This document shows, one piece after another, positions 35,594-42,962 of a stretch of DNA of 64,000 nt (position 1 is its first letter; each line of letters begins with the position of its first letter). A program made the position numbers and the translations under genes. The notes below the pieces were generated by a model. The model saw only the letters and a program-made list of their open reading frames with translations, made no database searches and had not been told where the DNA came from. Source of the stretch: Microbacterium sp. Root180 (lineage in GTDB: Bacteria > Actinomycetota > Actinomycetes > Actinomycetales > Microbacteriaceae); contig NZ_LMHS01000002.1 in NCBI RefSeq assembly GCF_001428485.1, forward strand, positions 604,094-668,093, read 5' to 3'.

Positions 35594-35630
35594 CCCACAC
35601 GCTACAACAGATTCCCACACATAACAAGAC
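35594..35630 (-). promoter_or_regulatory. fru operon promoter overlapped by two direct-repeat operators
   Basis: On the minus strand, TTGTTA (35628-35623) and TAGCGT (35605-35600) with a 17-nt spacer form a good promoter. Two 17-nt direct repeats (35594-35610 and 35614-35630) start TCCCACAC on the plus strand, match at 13 of 17 positions and are 20 bp apart, two helical turns. They cover the -10 and the -35, as expected of a DeoR repressor site. The divergent APH promoter shares the -35 hexamer. Confidence 0.65.
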
Positions 35631-35645
35631 GCAGAGCTCTTTGGG

Positions 35646-35651
35646 TACGCT
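35646..35651 (+). promoter_or_regulatory. -10 box, leaderless APH transcript
   Basis: TACGCT ends 6 nt before the GTG at 35658. The matching -35 position (35623-35628, 17-nt spacing) is the reverse complement of the fru -35, so the two divergent promoters interlock. Confidence 0.5.
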
Positions 35652-35657
35652 CGTGTG

Positions 35658-36575
35658 GTGCCCGACAAGCCCGCGGCCGAGGTGGCGATCGACGAAGCTC
35701 TCGTGCGTCGTCTCGTCGTCTCGCAGGCCGCCGCACTAGCGGGGGCCGAGACATCACCCCTCACGCGGGTCGCCGCGGGGTGGGACTGCGAGGTGTGGCG
35801 GCTCGGCGCGCAGTGGGCCGTGCGCCTCCCCCGGCGCGCGCTGGCTGCCCCTCTCATCAGTCACGAGCACCGCAGCCTCGCCGTCGTCGGGACGCTCATC
35901 GAGGCGACCGGCGTGCGCGTGCCGATCCCGGCCGTCCGCGGCACTGCGGATGCCGGCTATCCCTGGGCCTGGTCGATCGTCCCGTGGATCGCCGGCCACC
36001 GCGGCATCGACGTGCCCCGAGGCGAACGCTCCGGCTGGGCCGAGAAGCTCGCCGCGGCGCTCACCGCTCTGCACACGGCCGCCCCGGCAGATCATCCGGT
36101 CAATCCGGTGCGCGGCCGACCGCTCGCCACCCGCGCGGCCGTCTTCGCCGAACGGCTCGAGACGCTCAGCGCCCTGCGCACCGTGACCGCTCCGCAGGCG
36201 CGGGCTCTCGCGGATGCCTGGAGAGAAGGGATCGCCGCTCCCGCCTGGAACCGCCCCGCCGTCTGGATCCACGGCGACCTGCACCCGGGCAACCTCGTCG
36301 CCGACCGCTCACGCCTGGTCGGGATCATCGACTTCGGCGATGTGACCGGGGGCGACCCGGCCTACGACCTCGCCGTCGCCTGGCTCGCCTTCGATCGAGA
36401 GGGCAGGGATCGATTCCTCGAGGCGACCGGCGACCGGTACGACCGTTCGACCTGGACGAGGGCGCGCGCCTGGGCGGCAGCGGTCGCCGCGGTGTTCCTC
36501 GTGCACAGCGACGACGAACCCGACTACGAGGCGCTCGGCCGATCCGCGCTCGACGAGATCGCCTCGGGCACCTGA
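35658..36575 (+). CDS. Aminoglycoside phosphotransferase-family protein
   Basis: 305 residues with the protein-kinase-like APH fold: VAAGWDCEVWRLG and AVRLPRR in the N-lobe (ATP-binding), and in the C-lobe the catalytic IHGDLHPGNLV, followed by GIIDFGDVTGGDPAYDLA with the metal-binding Asp. The family phosphorylates antibiotics, homoserine, choline and sugars. Nothing in the sequence singles out drug resistance, so the substrate is unknown. The GTG at 35658 is chosen for its spacing from the TACGCT box; another GTG lies one codon upstream. The end overlaps the convergent gene by 52 bp. Confidence 0.85.
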   Translation: MPDKPAAEVAIDEALVRRLVVSQAAALAGAETSPLTRVAAGWDCEVWRLGAQWAVRLPRRALAAPLISHEHRSLAVVGTLIEATGVRVPIPAVRGTADAGYPWAWSIVPWIAGHRGIDVPRGERSGWAEKLAAALTALHTAAPADHPVNPVRGRPLATRAAVFAERLETLSALRTVTAPQARALADAWREGIAAPAWNRPAVWIHGDLHPGNLVADRSRLVGIIDFGDVTGGDPAYDLAVAWLAFDREGRDRFLEATGDRYDRSTWTRARAWAAAVAAVFLVHSDDEPDYEALGRSALDEIASGT

Positions 36576-37348
36576 CCGCCCGGCGGGCGCACCCACACGT
36601 CCACCGACCCCTCGTGGCCGACGAAGCGGATCACGGTTCCTACGGGCAGCGGGGTCTCCAGGTCCAGCGACAGTCCGTCGTAGATCGTGAAGTCGAGCAC
36701 CGGATCGAGGCCTGCACCGGTGCAGGTGGCGCTGAGGAACGATCCATCGTGCGAGAGCAGCAGGCAGCGCGATTCGTCGATCCCGAGGGCCGTCCATACC
36801 TGGATCACGTCGTATCCCTCGTGGGGCACGACCGTTCCCGGGTTCACTCCCCAGTAGTCGAGATTCTCGGTGAATCCGGCGCCTCGCTCGCCGCCGTTCG
36901 GATCCACGCCGAGGGTGACGTCGGGCGGCGGGCCGTCGCCGTTCGGCCAGGTGAAGCCGATCGCAGCCCCCAGGACGATGCCGACGACCGCTGTCGCACC
37001 CCACAGCGGAATGCGGCGCCACCAGGGTCGGTCGGGGGGAACGACCGGCGACGCGACCTCCGTGCCCGCGGCGGGCGCCGGCTCGACGATCCGCGCCCCA
37101 GGTGCGTCGCGCGCCGGGCGTGCAGGAGGAGCGAGTGCGTCGTCTTCTGCCGACGACGCGGGTGCCGGGTCCACGGGGTCGGCCGGATCCCCGCGGCTCT
37201 CGACGGGCGGACGCGCGAGCTCTTCGAGTTCGCTCAGCCGCTGCAGCGCGATCGGGTCGAGTCCGATGTCGGCGTCGGGTCCATACGCCCGCCGTCGCAA
37301 CGCGGCGAGCTCGATCGATCGCTCGGGCGACAGCGGCGGCGCGTCCAT
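36524..37348 (-). CDS. Single-pass membrane protein of unknown function
   Basis: 274 residues that I do not recognise. The cytoplasmic part (about 1-105) begins with a short helical region (ALRRRAYGPDADIGLDPIALQRLSELEELA) and is then Pro/Ala/Asp-rich. One helix follows (IPLWGATAVVGIVLGAAIGFTW), then an exported domain with two cysteines (SRCLLLS, SATCTG). The N-terminal ALRRRAYGPDADI and DPxALxRLxELE pattern is common to many actinobacterial anchored proteins. Start at ATG 37348, with AGGAG about 12 nt upstream. Its 3' end overlaps the APH gene tail to tail by 52 bp. Confidence 0.78.
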   Translation of the reverse strand: MDAPPLSPERSIELAALRRRAYGPDADIGLDPIALQRLSELEELARPPVESRGDPADPVDPAPASSAEDDALAPPARPARDAPGARIVEPAPAAGTEVASPVVPPDRPWWRRIPLWGATAVVGIVLGAAIGFTWPNGDGPPPDVTLGVDPNGGERGAGFTENLDYWGVNPGTVVPHEGYDVIQVWTALGIDESRCLLLSHDGSFLSATCTGAGLDPVLDFTIYDGLSLDLETPLPVGTVIRFVGHEGSVDVWVRPPGGQVPEAISSSADRPSAS

Positions 37349-37688
37349 GTGGCCATTATTCTCCTGGATCGGCCCGAACGGACGGGATTCGTCGTCTGAC
37401 CGTCGCGACCCCGTACTGCCCGGGTCTCTTGTCGACGTTCTACAGATATTCAGTCTCAACATCTGTGACACTTGGTTCCACCTTGAAGACTGGGCGTCGG
37501 ATGCTTCGTCTCCGACCGCGCCGCTGTTACATTCGCACCGCTCCCCCAGCGCACCCGACGCCCGCCGCACCGACGATGGTGCGCGGGAGGGCGATCCCAC
37601 ACAGGGATCGAGCGACGACCCGGCGACAGCATGCCGGTGCCCTTCCACACGCCTGCCCCGCGCAGGCGCGACACCACAGGAGTCCTCG
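37349..37688. other. 340-bp intergenic region with two palindromes
   Basis: No gene is seen. The segment near 37430-37500 is noticeably AT-richer than its surroundings. It holds ACAGAT (37442-37447) facing ATCTGT (37461-37466). Further on, CGATCCC-ACACA-GGGATCG (37592-37610) is a perfect 7-bp inverted repeat of operator size, 79 nt before the heptad-repeat gene. CAGGAG (about 37678) is that gene's ribosome binding site. No clear -35/-10 pair stands out. Confidence 0.5.
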
Positions 37689-39125
37689 ATGACGAGAACC
37701 ACCACTGCCCACGCGCACGGCCTCGGCATGCGCATCGCCGTCATCGTCCTCAGCGTTCTGCTGGCGGCGATGATCTTCCTCTACTTCGCCACGACCTCGA
37801 AGATCGCCGCGGGCGCGGACGAGCTCGCGTCCGGCGCGTCGCAGGCCGATGCCGGATCCGCCGAACTCGCCGCCGGTGCGGTGACCGTCGCGGACGGGAC
37901 GGCCGAGCTCAACGACGGCGCCGCGCAGCTCGATGCGGGCGCATCCGAGGCCGCCGCAGGCGCACAGACGCTGTCGACCGGGGCGATGTCGGCCGAGGAC
38001 GGCGCGGCACAGCTCTCGACGGGTGCGCAGTCGCTCGCCCTCGGTGCGGGCTCGGCGGCGAGCGGCGCGAGCAGCCTCAGCACCGGCGCCCAGACGGCCG
38101 CCGCGGGCGCCGCGGATCTCGCCGCAGGTGCCCGTCGTGCCTCAACGGGAGCCGACACCCTCGCGGCGAAGACGCAGCGACTGTCCGACGGGGTCGTCGC
38201 CAACCGCGACCTGTCGCAGAACGTGCTGAGCGGCACCGTCGCGCTGAACGACAAGCTCACGGCGAGCGTCACCTCCGATGTGGTGCAGCTCTCGCAGTCC
38301 CAGTCCACTCTCGACCAGCTCGCTGCCGACACGACCGCGCACGCCACGACCCTCGCCGGCGCGCTCGCACAGCTCTCCGCCGCCGATCCCGGCAATGCGA
38401 CCATGGCGAATCTCGCCGCACTCGCGGCGGGCGTGAAGACCGAGGTCGCGTACCTGACACCCGCCGCGACGAATGCTCCGCGGCTCGCCGGTGGGCTCGT
38501 CGCTGCGCGCGACGGCTCGAAGCAGCTGCGCGACGGTGCGACCGCGTTCGTGCAGGGCGTGCCGTCCAAGGGCTGGCCGGGCACCATCGGACTGGCCGAC
38601 AAGAAGGCGGGTGCTCCGGCGCTCGCTGCGGGCGCGGCGGAACTGAGCGACGGCGTCGCCGACGTGAGCGCGGGAGCCGGCAAGATCGCGGCGGGCACCG
38701 CCTCGCTCGCCGCCGGTGCGTCCAGCCTCAGCAGCGGCACGCAGAGCCTGGCCTCGGGCGCAGGGTCCCTGTCGGTCGGGGCCACGTCGCTCGCCGCCGG
38801 AACCTCGAAGCTCTCCACGGGTGCCGAGGATCTGTCGAGCGGACTCGACGAGCTCTCGGCGGGAACGACGACCCTCGCCGAGGGATCGCAGACGCTTGCC
38901 GACGGCACTGCCCAGCTCTCCGCTGGCGCGGTGACGCTGAGCGACGGCAACACGCAGATCGCAGACGGCTCCGCGCAGCTCGCGACCGGGGCCGCCGGGG
39001 CGACGCCGATGGTCCTGCCGTGGCTGCTCATCGCCGCCCTCGGCGGACTCGTGGCGATCGGGTTCTGGGTCGGTCACCGCATCAGCCACCGTCAGCGGAC
39101 GCAGGGCGCGCTCGCGACCGCCTGA
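37689..39125 (+). CDS. Envelope protein built of xxxLxxG heptad repeats
   Basis: 478 residues with a short cytoplasmic start, a membrane helix (about 14-33, MRIAVIVLSVLLAAMIFLYF), a long exported body, and a second helix near the C-terminus (MVLPWLLIAALGGLVAIGFWVG) with a basic tail. The body is dozens of 7-residue units of the type (S/A)xGAxxL, e.g. DGTAELNDGAAQLDAGA and LSSGTQSLASGAGSL. They split into two blocks (about 40-165 and 300-440) around a non-repeat domain (about 170-290). Such heptads occur in YhgE/Pip and MmpL-associated proteins and form long coiled rods. With both ends in the membrane it probably makes an arch. Not an obvious transporter. AGGAG precedes the ATG. Confidence 0.85.
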   Translation: MTRTTTAHAHGLGMRIAVIVLSVLLAAMIFLYFATTSKIAAGADELASGASQADAGSAELAAGAVTVADGTAELNDGAAQLDAGASEAAAGAQTLSTGAMSAEDGAAQLSTGAQSLALGAGSAASGASSLSTGAQTAAAGAADLAAGARRASTGADTLAAKTQRLSDGVVANRDLSQNVLSGTVALNDKLTASVTSDVVQLSQSQSTLDQLAADTTAHATTLAGALAQLSAADPGNATMANLAALAAGVKTEVAYLTPAATNAPRLAGGLVAARDGSKQLRDGATAFVQGVPSKGWPGTIGLADKKAGAPALAAGAAELSDGVADVSAGAGKIAAGTASLAAGASSLSSGTQSLASGAGSLSVGATSLAAGTSKLSTGAEDLSSGLDELSAGTTTLAEGSQTLADGTAQLSAGAVTLSDGNTQIADGSAQLATGAAGATPMVLPWLLIAALGGLVAIGFWVGHRISHRQRTQGALATA

Positions 39126-39230
39126 GGTGACGGACGGCGCGGGGCGGAAGCATCCGGTCCGCGCCCTCTGCCGCCGCGCCGGAGCGAATCGTGTCGCTCT
39201 GACCGCGCCCGTCCGAAGGTGTGTGCGGTC

Positions 39231-39683
39231 TCAGCGCTGGTCGTCGGTCGCGAAGCCCTCGCTGTGCACGCGCTCTTCGAGGGGCTCCAGCTCCTCGAAG
39301 AAGGTCACCTGCCACCCGGACGGTCCCTGGACCCGCGCATTCAGGGAGCGGAACGGTGTGATCGTCGGCGTCGCGATCGTCGGCACGCCGGCGCCCTCGG
39401 TCGCCGCGACGGTCGCCTCCGTGTCGTCCACCTCGAGCGCGAGACGCAGCTTCGATCCCGCCGCGTGCGGCGCCCCCTCGATGGCATCGATGTTGCGGGT
39501 GTGAGTGGGACTCGCGAGCTCGATCGTCGCGAGCCCGGCGTGGAGGATGGCGACACGGTCGTCGCCGCCGGAGCCGAAGGCCGGCTGCTCGGTCATGCCG
39601 AGCACATCGCGGTAGAACCGCAGAGCCTCATCGAAGTCGTCGGTCTCGATGATCAAACGAAGTTGCCGGGGTCGAGGTGTCAT
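39231..39683 (-). CDS. VOC-family (glyoxalase-fold) protein, partner of a MerR regulator
   Basis: About 150 residues from the ATG at 39683 (MTPRPRQLRLIIETDDFDEAL), a single VOC domain made of two beta-alpha-beta-beta-beta units. It matches the VOC domain of the TetR fusion at 786-1781 along its length: DFD(E/A)AL(R/A)FYRDV, (R)VAILxAGxATxELA, L(A/E)xEVDDT and (F/W)RS(L/V)NAR. Two such paralogues, each tied to a different regulator, suggest related ligands. The metal ligands of true glyoxalase I are not evident, so it may bind rather than convert its ligand. A start at 39722 would lie further inside the MerR gene and lacks homology. Confidence 0.85.
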   Translation of the reverse strand: MTPRPRQLRLIIETDDFDEALRFYRDVLGMTEQPAFGSGGDDRVAILHAGLATIELASPTHTRNIDAIEGAPHAAGSKLRLALEVDDTEATVAATEGAGVPTIATPTITPFRSLNARVQGPSGWQVTFFEELEPLEERVHSEGFATDDQR

Positions 39684-40062
39684 GTCCCCTACGGTGCGCC
39701 CTGACACGCGTGTGAGGGGCAAGTCCGAGGCGCCGTCGCAGTTCGTCGAGGACGCTCAGCTCTCGCTCGATCGAGCGCCTCTCGTCCTCCAGCCGCAGCT
39801 CCGCATCGGCGAACCGACGCGACAGATCACTCGCCGAGCCGCCGCGGGCGCCGTTCAGGGAAGGAAGGAGTTCACGGATTCCCGAGCTGCAGAATCCTGC
39901 AGCGAACAGCTCCTGGATCTGGATGACGGCATCCACGTCCGCAGGTGTGTAGAGCCGCTGACCCGCCGGGCTGCGGAGAGGCGCGAGGAGTCCCTGCTGC
40001 TCGTAGTAGCGCAGGGATCGCTCGGTCACGCCGGACCGCTCCGCAAGCTCACCGATCCGCAC
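39628..40062 (-). CDS. MerR-family transcriptional regulator
   Basis: 144 residues starting at GTG 40062 (VRIGELAERSGVTERSLRYYEQQGLL), after a strong AGAGGGGA. The N-terminal winged helix-turn-helix is followed by LRSPAGQRLYTPADVDAVIQIQELFAAGFCSSGIRELLPS and a dimerisation coiled coil (AELRLEDERRSIERELSVLDELRRRLG). The C-terminal 15-18 residues are Arg/His-rich and read out-of-frame through the start of the VOC gene, which overlaps by 56 nt. It most likely controls the VOC gene. No conserved metal-binding Cys pair is seen, so the inducer is probably organic. Confidence 0.88.
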   Translation of the reverse strand: MRIGELAERSGVTERSLRYYEQQGLLAPLRSPAGQRLYTPADVDAVIQIQELFAAGFCSSGIRELLPSLNGARGGSASDLSRRFADAELRLEDERRSIERELSVLDELRRRLGLAPHTRVRAHRRGHDTSTPATSFDHRDRRLR

Positions 40063-40198
40063 GTCCGTCCCCTCTCGCCGCCGTTCCTCGAGAGAACGCG
40101 CAACCGCAGTGGGATATTGCGCGCAGGTATCGGACCGGCGCGATGCGAAGCACGCCACCCCCGCTCGGCACCCGCCCGGCTCGGCGGCCGAGAAACGA

Positions 40199-40223
40199 AA
40201 AACCCCCGCTCAGCGGGGGTTTT
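40199..40223. terminator. Intrinsic terminator of tRNA-Gln
   Basis: AAAACCCCCGC (40199-40209), loop TCA, GCGGGGGTTTT (40213-40223): a GC-rich stem flanked by A-run and T-run, active in either direction. It ends the minus-strand tRNA-Gln transcript just upstream. Confidence 0.9.
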
Positions 40224-40231
40224 CTCATTGG

Positions 40232-40303
40232 CTGGGGTACCTGGACTCGAACCAAGAACAACGGTACCAGAAACCGCCGTGTTGCCAATTACACCATACC
40301 CCA
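40232..40303 (-). tRNA. tRNA-Gln (CTG)
   Basis: 72 nt plus an encoded CCA (40229-40231). Acceptor TGGGGTA pairs with TACCCCA, discriminator G. The anticodon loop TTCTGGT carries CTG; the T-arm is CTTGGTTCGAGTCCAGG. The U1-A72 acceptor end is typical of tRNA-Gln that is first charged with Glu. It lies 71 bp after the end of gltX, on the same strand. Confidence 0.96.
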
Positions 40304-40374
40304 AGGCGTTCGACCGGAGTCGTGCCGAGGGTCAAGCTTAGCCGACCCCGGCACATGCTCCAAACCGAGGCGTG

Positions 40375-41889
40375 TCAGCCCACGCGCTCGACGAGAGCGC
40401 CGAGCCGGCGGATCGTCTCGACCTTGCCGAGCAGCTCGATCGACTCGAACAGGGGCGGCGACACCCGGCGACCGCTGAGCGCGACGCGCAGCGGGCCGTA
40501 GGCGACGCGCGGCTTCAGCCCGAGTCCCTCGATCAGTGCCGACGAGAGGGCATCCTGCACGGCAGCCGTCGTGAACTCGGACTCGGGAACGAGCTCGAGC
40601 GCACCGACCGAGGCCACCAGCACCTCCCCTGCATTCGCGGGAAGGGAAGAGAGCGCGTCCTCGTCGTACGCGACCTCGTCACGGAACAGGAAACCCAGCA
40701 GCCCCGGCGCCTCACCGAGCAGCTGCATCCGCTCCTGCACGAGCGGTGCGGCGGCGGCGAGAGTCGCCTGCTGCTGAGCCGTCGGGGGCTCGGACACGAG
40801 CCCGGCGGCCGCGAGGTACGGAACCAGCCGCTGGGCGAAGTCAGCGGGCTGGAGCATCCGGATGTGGTCGCCGTTGATCGACTCGGCCTTCTTCTGGTCG
40901 AAGCGGGCGGGGTTGGGGTTCACGTCGACGATGTCGAAGGCGGCGACGAGCTCGTCGAGCGAGAACACGTCGCGGTCGGGCCCGATCGACCAGCCGAGCA
41001 GAGAGAGGTAGTTGAGCAGGCCCTCGTGGATGAAGCCCTTCTCGCGCTGGAGGAAGAGGTCGGCCTTCGGGTCGCGCTTGGACAGCTTCTTGTTGCCGAC
41101 CTCGCCGAGCACCAGCGGCATGTGCGCGAAGCGCGGGACGAACGTGGTGACGCCGGCGTCGACCAGTGCGCGGTAGAGCGCGAGCTGGCGGGCGGTGGAG
41201 GGCATGAGGTCCTCGCCGCGGATGACGTCGGTGATGCCCATCAGGGCGTCGTCGACCGGATTCACGAAGGGGTAGAGCGGCACTCCGCCGGCGCGCACGA
41301 GCACGAAATCGGGGAACGATCCGGCCGGGAAGGTCACTTCGCCGCGGATCAGGTCGACGTAGGTGAGGTCTTCGTCGGGCACGCGCAGACGCCACGCGGG
41401 CTCGCGTCCCTCGGCCCGGAACGCCGCGCGCTGCTCGTCGGAGAGGTCGCGGTCGTGATTGTCGTAGCCCAGCTGCTTGGCGCGGCCGTTCGCCTCGTTG
41501 CGGGCATCGATCTCCTCGGCGGTCGAGTAGCTCTCGTACACGGCGCCCGCCGCGATGAGCTTGTCGAGCACCTCGCGGTAGAGCTCGTGCCGCTGCGACT
41601 GGCGGTACGGGGCGTGGGGACCGCCCACCTCGACGCCCTCGTCCCAGTCGATCTCGAGCCAGCGCAGAGCGTCCAGCAGCTGCTGGTAGCTCTCCTCGCT
41701 GTCGCGCGCGGCGTCGGTGTCCTCGATGCGGAAGACGAGCGTGCCGCCGTTGTGGCGCGCGTAGGCCCAGTTGAAGAGCACGGTGCGGATGAGTCCGACG
41801 TGCGGCAGACCGGTCGGCGAGGGGCAGAACCGCACGCGCACGTCGGCGCCGGTCGCGGTCGTGGTGCGGGGATCGGGTGAAGAAGACAT
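40375..41889 (-). CDS. gltX: Glutamyl-tRNA synthetase
   Basis: Class I synthetase of 504 residues. It has the HIGH-type motif [12 protein letters not shown] near the N-terminus, FRIEDTD and the KMSKS-type NKKLSKRD. Actinobacteria generally lack GlnRS, so this enzyme probably charges both tRNA-Glu and tRNA-Gln, the latter then amidated by GatCAB. The neighbouring tRNA-Gln fits that picture. ATG at 41889; a TAGACT box lies 8 nt upstream, close to a leaderless layout. Confidence 0.96.
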   Translation of the reverse strand: MSSSPDPRTTTATGADVRVRFCPSPTGLPHVGLIRTVLFNWAYARHNGGTLVFRIEDTDAARDSEESYQQLLDALRWLEIDWDEGVEVGGPHAPYRQSQRHELYREVLDKLIAAGAVYESYSTAEEIDARNEANGRAKQLGYDNHDRDLSDEQRAAFRAEGREPAWRLRVPDEDLTYVDLIRGEVTFPAGSFPDFVLVRAGGVPLYPFVNPVDDALMGITDVIRGEDLMPSTARQLALYRALVDAGVTTFVPRFAHMPLVLGEVGNKKLSKRDPKADLFLQREKGFIHEGLLNYLSLLGWSIGPDRDVFSLDELVAAFDIVDVNPNPARFDQKKAESINGDHIRMLQPADFAQRLVPYLAAAGLVSEPPTAQQQATLAAAAPLVQERMQLLGEAPGLLGFLFRDEVAYDEDALSSLPANAGEVLVASVGALELVPESEFTTAAVQDALSSALIEGLGLKPRVAYGPLRVALSGRRVSPPLFESIELLGKVETIRRLGALVERVG

Positions 41890-41900
41890 CGCCCTCCAGT

Positions 41901-42863
41901 CTAGGCGCGGCCCGCCTCCGCGCCCGAGGCGGTCCATTCGGCCACCAGCCGCTCGATCGCGTCGAGTGTCGCGCGGACCGCGGGGACCCGATCAGCGCCG
42001 TGTGCCGTCACGACATGGATGGTCCGGGCCTCCGACGGCGGCAGCGGCAGGGTCGTGACCCCCGGAAGTCGCGGGAAGGATGCCACGGCCAGCCGCGGCA
42101 GGGTCGCCACGCCGATCCCTCGCGCGACGAGGCCCTCGACGGCGACGAAGTTGTCGGTCTCGAAGGCGATGTGCGGAGAGAATCCGGCGCGCGCGGCGAG
42201 CTCCAGGAGGTGCCCGCGACAGCGCGGGCACCCGGCGATCCAGCGCTCGTCCGCGAGGGCGGCGAGGTCGACGGACCCGTCGCCGGCGGCAGGGTGACCC
42301 TCCGGGAGGACCACGAGGAGGTCGTCGGTCCCGATCGCGCGGACGGACAGGCCGTGAGCGCTCGGACCGTGGGGATCGTCACGGTCCCCGGGATAGCTGA
42401 AGGTGAGGGCGAGGTCGGCCCGATCGTCCCGCACGGCCTCGACGGCCTCAGGCGGCTCGGCCTCGAGGTAGGTGAGGGTGACGCCGGTGTGACGCTCCTC
42501 GAGATCGGCGAGCAGCCGGGGCACGATCGTCGGCGACGCGGACGGGAAGCCGACGAGCCGCACTCGGCCGGTGCGAAGACCCCGCAGCTCGGCGAGTTCG
42601 CCGGCTGCGGCATCCAGCGCGGTCGTCACCGCCGGGGCGTGGCGCGCCAGAACCCTGCCCGCCTCGGTCAGGCGCACGGTGCGCCCCACGCGCTCGACGA
42701 GAGGAAGCTGGAGCCGCTGCTCGAGGCGCTTGAGCTGCTGACTGACTGCCGGCTGGCTGTAACCGAGCGCCGCGGCGGCGCCGGTGATCGAGCCTTCGTC
42801 GGCGATGGCCTTCACCACACGGAGGGCATGCGCATCGAGGTCGGGGTCGTCGAAGGCGGTCAC
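41901..42863 (-). CDS. LysR-family transcriptional regulator
   Basis: 320 residues: an N-terminal LysR helix-turn-helix ([28 protein letters not shown]) and a periplasmic-binding-protein-like effector domain ([24 protein letters not shown] onward) with Cys residues in AGCPRCRG. The GTG at 42863 is chosen because a TATGCT box lies 7 nt upstream; an ATG at 42875 is an alternative. It is divergent from the class V PLP enzyme gene, the usual LysR-target layout, and its stop lies 12 nt before gltX. Confidence 0.9.
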   Translation of the reverse strand: MTAFDDPDLDAHALRVVKAIADEGSITGAAAALGYSQPAVSQQLKRLEQRLQLPLVERVGRTVRLTEAGRVLARHAPAVTTALDAAAGELAELRGLRTGRVRLVGFPSASPTIVPRLLADLEERHTGVTLTYLEAEPPEAVEAVRDDRADLALTFSYPGDRDDPHGPSAHGLSVRAIGTDDLLVVLPEGHPAAGDGSVDLAALADERWIAGCPRCRGHLLELAARAGFSPHIAFETDNFVAVEGLVARGIGVATLPRLAVASFPRLPGVTTLPLPPSEARTIHVVTAHGADRVPAVRATLDAIERLVAEWTASGAEAGRA

Positions 42864-42870
42864 ACCGCAC

Positions 42871-42876
42871 AGCATA
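42871..42876 (-). promoter_or_regulatory. -10 box, leaderless lysR transcript
   Basis: TATGCT on the minus strand ends 7 nt before the GTG at 42863. Confidence 0.5.
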
Positions 42877-42889
42877 GGACGGCGGCAAA

Positions 42890-42906
42890 CATAACTCCAG
42901 TTGATG
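42890..42906. promoter_or_regulatory. Candidate LysR operator
   Basis: CAT-AACT-CC-AGTT-GATG is an imperfect palindrome with a one-base bulge, in the 100-bp gap between the divergent lysR and PLP-enzyme starts. It is the only AT-rich dyad there, placed upstream of the lysR -10. Confidence 0.35.
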
Positions 42907-42962
42907 AATGTCATGAGACACCGCCCGTAGACGAATGGATGGCACAGGTCGAGTCTGGATGC

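Noticed and set aside
35658..36575. Aminoglycoside resistance gene
   Set aside because: Only the general APH fold is visible. The family has many metabolic members, and the promoter is shared with the fructose operon.
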